Assembly (NCBI GenBank): GCA_022705325.1
Contig: JAKJER010000027.1
Coordinates: 19,229 to 83,228, forward strand
Length of the DNA: 64,000 nt
Source: Planctomycetota bacterium
Lineage (GTDB): Bacteria; Planctomycetota; Phycisphaerae; SM23-33
Direction: 5' to 3'
The notes under the pieces are model-generated. The model ran no database searches. It was not told the DNA's origin and saw only the letters and a list, made by a program, of their open reading frames with translations. Numbering within the stretch: the stretch's first letter is position 1; every line of letters starts with the position of its first letter. This document shows positions 58,358 to 64,000 of the stretch, in pieces. A program made the position numbers and the translations under genes.

Positions 58358-59341
58358 TCATTTGTTTCCCTCCTTCTCTGGCGCCTTCTCGCGCTGGGCG
58401 AATGCCGCTACCAAAGGGCCGAGCATCAGCGTAGTGGCTATCGCCACCAAGACACCCATCGTCACGGCCGACACTCCCGATAACGCCACTGATGCGCAGA
58501 TACCCGCGCCGAAGAGCGCACCGCTCAAGCAGCCAAGGACACTGCGCCGTTTCTCCCCGCACTTCGTGCAGAGAGGAAGAGATGCGGGGGTTCGTTCGCC
58601 GCACTTACGACAGTTAACGTTTCGCTCTCCTGGGATGCTAAGGGGGGGGATAAGACGGTCGAGATCTCCGGCGATCAGCTTTATCTCCTTTGGTCTTTTC
58701 GGGTCACTGTGTCTGAAGCTCGGCTCCTTGATTTCCAGGATGCGCCCGTCCGGGCCCAAGAATCGCCACCCAAAACCCATGGTCGATTTATTCCACGGAT
58801 GATGCGACGCCTTGAGGTCTTGCGTCTCGGAACATGCGTCCAAGATGCGCAGATAAGGCAGTCTGTACGCCGCAGCACAAGCCCCTGCGAGTACAGCGCC
58901 CACCGCGACTGTCCCCGCCGCCAACGCTCCGGCCAAAGCCCAATGCTTCGGCATCGGCCAGAGGCTTTGAATCCAGTCAGCCAGGTTCCAGTTGTCCTGC
59001 GCCCGGATGGTGATGAGGACCCACGTAAAGGCTATCCAGGCCAGCGCAGCAAGGCTCACAAGGAAGACCGCAAGCAATGGGCCATTGATGCGTTTTGTCC
59101 ACCGGGCAGACTGCGTGAGGCAGTCTTGGCAAATCTTCACCGTGCCGTCTCGTCTGTCCACGGAGTAGCCTGTTGCGTGATCTCGAGCCACAGTAGTAGC
59201 GTACTCACGCCACTCTCCGCTTACGGACTCCCCCAAGACACAGACGACCACACTGAAGGGGCATGTCTTCAATTCTGCGTCCCGATTCCCACACCGGGCA
59301 CACTGATCGTCGTGGTTCGCGTTCTCGCCCGAATCGGTCAT
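58358..59341 (-). CDS. Membrane protein with two zinc-ribbon-like modules, between the prmC repeats
   Basis: 327 residues from the ATG at 59341, for which GGGGAG is better spaced than for a nearby ATG. The N-terminal part has CARC and later CPF...CQDC (about residues 10-65), a possible zinc ribbon. Two helices follow (LLAVFLVSLAALAWIAFTWVLITI and AGALAAGTVAVGAVLAGACAAA), then a soluble loop, then CRKCGERTPASLPLCTKCGE, a second ribbon, and two further helices. I recognise no family. It is the only gene between the 351-bp repeats and looks less GC-rich than its neighbours; it may have arrived with them. Confidence 0.65.
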   Translation of the reverse strand: MTDSGENANHDDQCARCGNRDAELKTCPFSVVVCVLGESVSGEWREYATTVARDHATGYSVDRRDGTVKICQDCLTQSARWTKRINGPLLAVFLVSLAALAWIAFTWVLITIRAQDNWNLADWIQSLWPMPKHWALAGALAAGTVAVGAVLAGACAAAYRLPYLRILDACSETQDLKASHHPWNKSTMGFGWRFLGPDGRILEIKEPSFRHSDPKRPKEIKLIAGDLDRLIPPLSIPGERNVNCRKCGERTPASLPLCTKCGEKRRSVLGCLSGALFGAGICASVALSGVSAVTMGVLVAIATTLMLGPLVAAFAQREKAPEKEGNK

Positions 59342-59589
59342 AACATGCACTCCCCATCGCTTCCGTTGAACCAGGATTCTCTAGGCTCGGCCAACGACAA
59401 CCATCGGCCTTGTCGACAATCCTACGAGGTCCCAGCGAGATCGACAAGCGTCTCTTCTACTGGACGACCACACAACCGGGCCGCTCGCGCGTGATGGTCT
59501 TGCCCAAAGCAGCCTGCGTAGAGGCCTCTATTGCCGATCCGCACGGACCGCCCCTGTCCCCTCCGCATCCCCCGGCCTGTGGCCGCCCA

Positions 59590-59897
59590 AGTTCCGTTTC
59601 GTCGCGGGGGATCAGCACCGCCGGCGTGACCGCGAAGGCCAGCGAGTAGAACTCCTTCTCGCCCACCAGGTAGGCGACCGGCTCGTGGGCAGCCGCCCGC
59701 TTGACCCGCTCGCGGAAGGCGGCCAGCTCCTCCGCGTTGGGCTGGTACTCGAATCGGGCGTACAGCATGATCCGCGGGCAGCGCAGGGCGCACGCCAGGA
59801 GCACTTCGGCCGCCAGGCGCGGCTCATCCACGCCGGCCTTGACGAAGTGCTCCCTGGTCCAGTTCAACAGCCGCAAGACCGTCCAGGGCTCTGCCAT
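59590..59897 (-). pseudogene. Truncated prmC copy
   Basis: The first ~102 codons of prmC, starting at the same MAEPWTVL... ATG (59897), are nearly identical to the intact gene. The frame then runs into unrelated DNA (GRPQAGGCGGDRGG...) with no methyltransferase domain, no NPPY motif. It cannot work as a methyltransferase. Confidence 0.9.
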
Positions 59898-59940
59898 GTC
59901 CGAGAGGTATCATAACGCGGATAGGTTGGCAAGGGGCTGC
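59590..59940. repeat. 351-bp direct repeat, copy B
   Basis: Second copy, 1,310 bases from copy A in the same orientation. It ends at 59940 in GGCAAGGGGCTGC, as copy A does at 58279. Confidence 0.9.
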
Positions 59941-60054
59941 CAAGGGTGCACGAGTCGTGCCTGGGTTCCTCGATCTCCAGCTTCGTGACTTCGCGATAGT
60001 CGGCTACGGCAGGCGTTTTGCCTGAAGGTTCGACGAAACCCGGGAGAGAGCCCC

Positions 60055-62508
60055 ATGAAGACCTTCTGCACGATGCTCGCCAGCGGCATGATCCTGCTGT
60101 CCTTCGCTCCGGCCGCCTGGGCGGGCGGGCCGGTTCGGATCGTGGAGGACGGCCAACCGCGGGCGGCGGTCGTCGTGCCGACGGACGCCGACGAGCAGAC
60201 CAAAGCGGCGGCCGCCCTCCTGGTCCGCTACGTCAAGGAGTCTTCCGGCGCGGAGCTGCCGGTGGTGGACGAGAAGGCCGCCGCCGGAAAGGGCGTCGCG
60301 ATCCACGTCGGCCCGGACGGCTACGCGAAGGGCCTGGGCCTCGCCCTGGAGAAACTCGACGATGACGGCTTCATGATCCACGTCTCGGCGGCGGGGCAGG
60401 TGGTCGTCGCCGGACGCACGCCCTGGGGCACCGAGTTCGGCGTCTGCGAGTTCCTGGAGCGGTACGTGGGCGTCCGCTGGCTCATGCCGGGCAGCGACGG
60501 CGACGACGTCCCCGAGCACAAGACCATCGTCGTGCCGGTCGAGCAGGTCCGCCAGGAGCCGGCCTTCTTCTCGCGGCAGTTCAGCGGGCTCTCGGGGCCG
60601 CAGTCCCTCTGGGCGAGGCGCAACCGGATGCACGCCCGGGTGAGCTTCCACCACAACCTCCAGAAACTGATCGCCCCGGAAAAGCACGCCAGGACGCACC
60701 CGGAGTTCTTCCCTATCCGCGGAGGCAAGCGCTACATCCCGCCCGACAGCAACACCCACGGCTGGCAGCCCTGCTTCTCGGCGGCGGGCATCGTCGAGGC
60801 GGCCGTCGGGGAAATCTGCCGTTACTTCGACGCCCACCCGGACGCCACGTCCTGCTCGCTGGGCGTGGTCGACTCCAGCGGGCATTGCGAGTGCCAGGCC
60901 TGCCAGGCCAAGGACCCGCCGGAGAAGAACTTCCTCGGCCGCCGCGACTGCTCCGACCGCTACTACGACTGGTGCAACCGCGTGGTCGAGGGCGTGCTTC
61001 GCAAGCACCCGGACAAGTGGTTCGGCTGCCTGGCCTACAGCGAGGTGGCCCAGGCCCCCTCGCGAGTCAAGGTCCACCCGCGGATCATCCCCTACATGAC
61101 CTACGACCGGATGAAGTGGATCGATCCGGACCTGCGGGCCGAGGGGCAGCGGATGACCGAGACCTGGCAGGCGGCCAGCCCGGTTCTCGGTTGGTACGAC
61201 TACATCTACGGCTCGTCCTACTGCGTGCCCCGCGTCTGGTTCCACGCGATGTCCGACTACTACCGCTACGCCCACGCCCACGCCGTGCGGGCGATGTACG
61301 CGGAGGCGTACCCGAACTGGGGCGAGGGGCCCAAGCTGTACGTCTCGCTCAAGCTCCTGTGGGACCCGCGCCAGGACGTGGACGCCCTGCTGCGCGACTG
61401 GTGCGTCCGCGCCGTCGGCGCGGAGGCGGCCGGCGACCTGGCCGCCTACTTCGCCCTGTGGGAAGACTTCTGGACCAGGCGGATCCTCCAGTCGAAGTGG
61501 TTCAGCAAACGCGGACAGTACCTGGCGTTCAATCGCGCGGACTACTTGGCCGACGTCAGCGACCAGGACGTCGCCCGCAGCCGAGCGCTGATCGACAGCG
61601 TCGTCCGCAACGCCGGCACGCCCAGACAGAAGGCCCGGGCCAGGCTGCTGGCGCTGGCCTTCGAGTACTACGAGGCGTCGGCTGTGGCCTATGCGGGCAA
61701 GAAGACAGCCCAGGAGCCGGCCCCGTCCAGCGAGGCCGACGCCCTGCGGCTGCTGGAGCGGGCCCAGCGTGTGGCCGACATGGGAGCCAAACGGCAGCGA
61801 CTGGTGAGCGAGGTGTTTCCCAGGCACCCGGAACTCCTGCACCCGATCGACTTCAAGAGGTACCCCGCGCTGCGCGGCGACGACTGGGGCGCCGCCTCCA
61901 TCTGGGCCGCCTTCGATTGGGCTGCCCGCAGCCGGAAGGTCCGCGACTGCCTCCGCGAGCTAGCCGACCCGTCCAGGGCGACGAGCCTGTCGGCCAAGAG
62001 CATGTTGGTGATGCTCGACAAGACCTCCCAGCCGGTCTCGAAGAATCCCTCCTTTGAAGACGCCGGGGGCAAGTGGCCCGCGGACTGGTCGCGCTGGATC
62101 AAGTGGGGAACCGGTTCGATGGAGGTCGCCCCGCGGGCCGCCTGCTCGGGCAAGCTGGGCGTGCTCTGCCGGGGCGTCAAGCGGGGCGGGCCGCTCCAGT
62201 CGGTCCAAGTCCCGCCGGGGCGCTATTCAGCCGTGGCGATGGTCCGCGTGCCCAAGCCGCTTAAGGGCGACGTCACGCTCACGTTGAGCATCACTCCGCT
62301 GGACGCCAAAGGGGCCAACCTGCCGGGCCCGTCCACGACGATCCACGCGCGGGCAGGCGATTGGATGCGCCTGGCCACCGGGGACTCGATCCCCGCCGCG
62401 ATCGACGGCAAGCCGGTCAAGTCCGTCCGCCTCATCCTGGTCGTCGACGGACTCCAGGGCGACGAGGAACTGCACGTCGACGACATGGCCATGTTCCGCC
62501 TCGACTGA
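60055..62508 (+). CDS. Secreted DUF4838 family protein
   Basis: 817 residues; GGGAGAG lies before the ATG and a signal peptide ends at AAWAGG (residue ~24). A small N-terminal domain (AAVVVPTDADEQTKAAAALLVRYVKESSGAELPVV) is of the alpha-glucuronidase/hexosaminidase-accessory type. The main domain (about 190-500) has DUF4838 features: TPWGTEFGVCEFLERYVGVRWLMPG, HPEFFPIRGGKRY and SLGVVDSSGHCECQACQAKD. A C-terminal beta-sandwich (about 670-817) looks carbohydrate-binding. DUF4838 has no settled activity; a glycoside-related role is inferred from the domains. It is transcribed alone. Confidence 0.8.
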   Translation: MKTFCTMLASGMILLSFAPAAWAGGPVRIVEDGQPRAAVVVPTDADEQTKAAAALLVRYVKESSGAELPVVDEKAAAGKGVAIHVGPDGYAKGLGLALEKLDDDGFMIHVSAAGQVVVAGRTPWGTEFGVCEFLERYVGVRWLMPGSDGDDVPEHKTIVVPVEQVRQEPAFFSRQFSGLSGPQSLWARRNRMHARVSFHHNLQKLIAPEKHARTHPEFFPIRGGKRYIPPDSNTHGWQPCFSAAGIVEAAVGEICRYFDAHPDATSCSLGVVDSSGHCECQACQAKDPPEKNFLGRRDCSDRYYDWCNRVVEGVLRKHPDKWFGCLAYSEVAQAPSRVKVHPRIIPYMTYDRMKWIDPDLRAEGQRMTETWQAASPVLGWYDYIYGSSYCVPRVWFHAMSDYYRYAHAHAVRAMYAEAYPNWGEGPKLYVSLKLLWDPRQDVDALLRDWCVRAVGAEAAGDLAAYFALWEDFWTRRILQSKWFSKRGQYLAFNRADYLADVSDQDVARSRALIDSVVRNAGTPRQKARARLLALAFEYYEASAVAYAGKKTAQEPAPSSEADALRLLERAQRVADMGAKRQRLVSEVFPRHPELLHPIDFKRYPALRGDDWGAASIWAAFDWAARSRKVRDCLRELADPSRATSLSAKSMLVMLDKTSQPVSKNPSFEDAGGKWPADWSRWIKWGTGSMEVAPRAACSGKLGVLCRGVKRGGPLQSVQVPPGRYSAVAMVRVPKPLKGDVTLTLSITPLDAKGANLPGPSTTIHARAGDWMRLATGDSIPAAIDGKPVKSVRLILVVDGLQGDEELHVDDMAMFRLD

Positions 62509-62698
62509 CCGCGCGATCCGGGACGCATCCGCGAGCAGGATTCCTCCGGCGCACCGCGGACAGACACCGAGACTCGCCGTATTGGGGTAGCTGTCCGTGG
62601 ACTCTCTGGACTCTCCGAATTCTCATAACTACTGGTAGTCTTCCGCTTCTTCCTATAGAATGCACTTCAAATGGGTAGAGTGTTACAGGGTCAGAACC

Positions 62699-63244
62699 AT
62701 GGGCAAGCTACTGACGTTCCATGAGGCGTTAAAGCAGACTGACGGGGTCAAGCGACACTTGCTACTGGGCAACGGCTTCAGCCGGGCCTGCCGCAACGAG
62801 CTTTTCGCCTATGAAGCCCTCTTTACGCAGGCAAAGAAGAACTTGTCCCCCAGCGCGAAGAAGGCGTTCGACGCATTGAAGACTACTGACTTCGAGGCAG
62901 TCATGCGAGCCTTGAAGCAGGCACGCGATCTTCTTCAGGTGTACGCACCAACCATGCCTAAGCTAGCCGAGCGCCTCGCGACGGACGCAGAGGAATTGCG
63001 GGATGTGCTGGCACAGGCCATCGCGAGCAGCCACCCCGATCGGCCCAATGAGATCACCGATGATGAGTTCGGGGCTTCCCGGGAGTTCTTGTCCCACTTC
63101 AATAATATCTACACTCTCAACTACGACCTCCTGCTGTATTGTCATATTGGCCAGGTTGTCTGTGGATGCTCGAAGCAACGCGATTACGGCGAAGATCGTT
63201 CAACGTGGGGCAAGCCAAGGGCCTTCCTGCCCCCGCTCCGCTGA
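62699..63244 (+). pseudogene. DUF4917-family gene, truncated at the 3' end
   Basis: 181 residues from the ATG at 62699. It keeps the N-terminal SIR2-like half of DUF4917: HLLLGNGFSRACRNELFAYEALF, TTDFEAVMRALKQARDLLQVYAP, LRDVLAQAIASSHPDRPNEI and IYTLNYDLLLYCHIGQV. The family is usually over 300 residues. After NYDLLLY the frame turns into unrelated sequence (CSKQRDYGEDRSTW...) and stops, so the second half is missing. SIR2-like proteins of this sort occur in antiphage contexts, but no partner gene is present. The surrounding DNA is less GC-rich than most of the window. Confidence 0.72.
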
Positions 63245-63483
63245 CAGGCACAGGCCTGGCTACCGCTACAGGCCCCCTGCCCACCGTCAAGGATGCGCCG
63301 CCCTGGCTCGACTCCCGACGCCGACCAAAGGGCCGCCTTGACGGCCCCCCCCACGCCGACCGGGGGGAGGGGCCGGGGGGCGGAGTCCCGGTGCGTCAAC
63401 TTCGTTCTTCCTATTAGTCGCCTTCTCGGTCATCACGGTGGTCAGGTATCGCTCCTTGCCGTCGATGACCTGCTTGAAGGCGA

Positions 63484-63843
63484 TCATCTGGGGGAAGCCG
63501 TACCAGCATCGATTCCCACGAATGCCATAATAAACAAGGAGCATGCCAGGCCGAGAATGCCCGAGAACACCAGGAGTATCCGGGCGTTCTCGCTAGCCAT
63601 CTTGCGAGAAAGCATCAACCCTATCAAGACCGCGCCGAACCACACACAGGCTAGCGGTGTGAGAAACAGGGCCCAGATAAACATACCTCCGAGGAAGCCG
63701 ACAAGACCTCCTTCATAGCCTTGGCCCTCACCAAGCCAGAGCTTGTGATAGGCAAGCCAACCCATAAAGATCGGTTGACTGCCCAGCCAGAAACTGACGG
63801 CAGCCAACCCCGCGATGCGCGCAACGTCTAGTAGCTTCGACAT
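63484..63843 (-). CDS. Small membrane protein of unknown function
   Basis: 119 residues from the ATG at 63843. Three to four helices: VARIAGLAAVSFWLGSQPIFMGW, GGLVGFLGGMFIWALFLTPLACVWFGAVLIGLML and ILLVFSGILGLACSLFIMAFVG. No family is recognised. Less GC-rich than most of the window, like the truncated DUF4917 gene beside it, so the end of the window may be an acquired or degrading patch. Nothing more is seen in 63844-64000. Confidence 0.55.
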   Translation of the reverse strand: MSKLLDVARIAGLAAVSFWLGSQPIFMGWLAYHKLWLGEGQGYEGGLVGFLGGMFIWALFLTPLACVWFGAVLIGLMLSRKMASENARILLVFSGILGLACSLFIMAFVGIDAGTASPR

Positions 63844-64000
63844 AAGGACACCCTACGACCAAATTCGGTATTGACCGGGATTTCCCAGATAGCCCGCCCG
63901 ACTCCGCCACCGGGCCAGCTTGTTTGTATTGTACCCCCCCCGAATTCTGTCAATCCACATTTTGCACATTCTCCTTCCTGATCCAAGGCCAAAATGCCCC

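Noticed and set aside
63287..63544. Minus-strand frame with MIAFKQVIDGKERYLTTVM
   Set aside because: It overlaps the better-supported 63484-63843 gene and runs into Pro/Gly/Arg low complexity; it may be a fragment but cannot be supported.

Overview
The window is high-GC bacterial DNA and looks like a planctomycete, probably of the Phycisphaerae type. The signs are paired DUF1080 genes, a PD40-repeat protein with CxxCH motifs, pseudopilins with an RRAFTLIEL-type leader, many secreted carbohydrate-active enzymes, and short palindromic repeats between genes. Genes are dense on both strands. Because of the GC content, most long open frames opposite real genes are shadows and are left out. The assignment to a phylum is inferred from gene content only.

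Layout. 0-4.3 kb: the 3' end of a sensor kinase, a gene with an Mrr-N-like winged helix, a processive GT2 glycosyltransferase, a LURP-one/scramblase-like protein, and a noncoding stretch with palindromes. 4.3-14.1 kb: a secreted polysaccharide (xylan-type) degradation region with a GH10 endoxylanase, a GH43 enzyme, a GH2 enzyme and three alpha/beta hydrolases or esterases. 14.2-27.1 kb, minus strand: a type II secretion system run, with overlapping genes, in the order E-F-G-H-I-J-K-L-M-C-D followed by a lipoprotein. 27.3-29.5 kb: an ECF sigma factor, an anti-sigma factor and two Spy/CpxP-like proteins directly upstream of gspE. 29.7-31.0 kb: tRNA-Ala(CGC), rnpA, yidD and an O6-alkylguanine-DNA alkyltransferase. 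31.2-34.9 kb: assimilatory sulfate genes cysH, cysD and a cysN fused to a degenerate APS kinase domain. 35-41 kb: membrane proteins of unknown function, an unusual fusion of an E1/ThiF-like domain to a tryptophanase-like lyase, a repeat-rich gap and a CE6-like esterase. 41.3-46.2 kb: an outer-membrane barrel, a steroid 5-alpha-reductase-like protein and an RND exporter. 46.3-48.9 kb: homoserine dehydrogenase and a phosphoglycerate-mutase-family protein that is probably a homoserine kinase. 49-56 kb: DUF1080 proteins, a hydrolase, a glycosidase-like protein and a 942-residue PD40/CxxCH protein. 56-60 kb: YjbQ, DapF and PrmC, with a 351-bp duplication of the start of prmC on either side of a zinc-ribbon membrane protein. 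60-64 kb: a DUF4838 protein, a truncated DUF4917 gene and a small membrane protein.

The genes suggest a polysaccharide-degrading heterotroph. It would secrete glycosidases and esterases, plausibly through the T2SS here, and make cysteine sulfur from sulfate through APS rather than PAPS. The most unusual items are the E1-like/lyase fusion, the decayed APS kinase domain beside an APS-type reductase, a perfect inverted repeat translated within the gspI leader, and the prmC duplication with its cargo gene.
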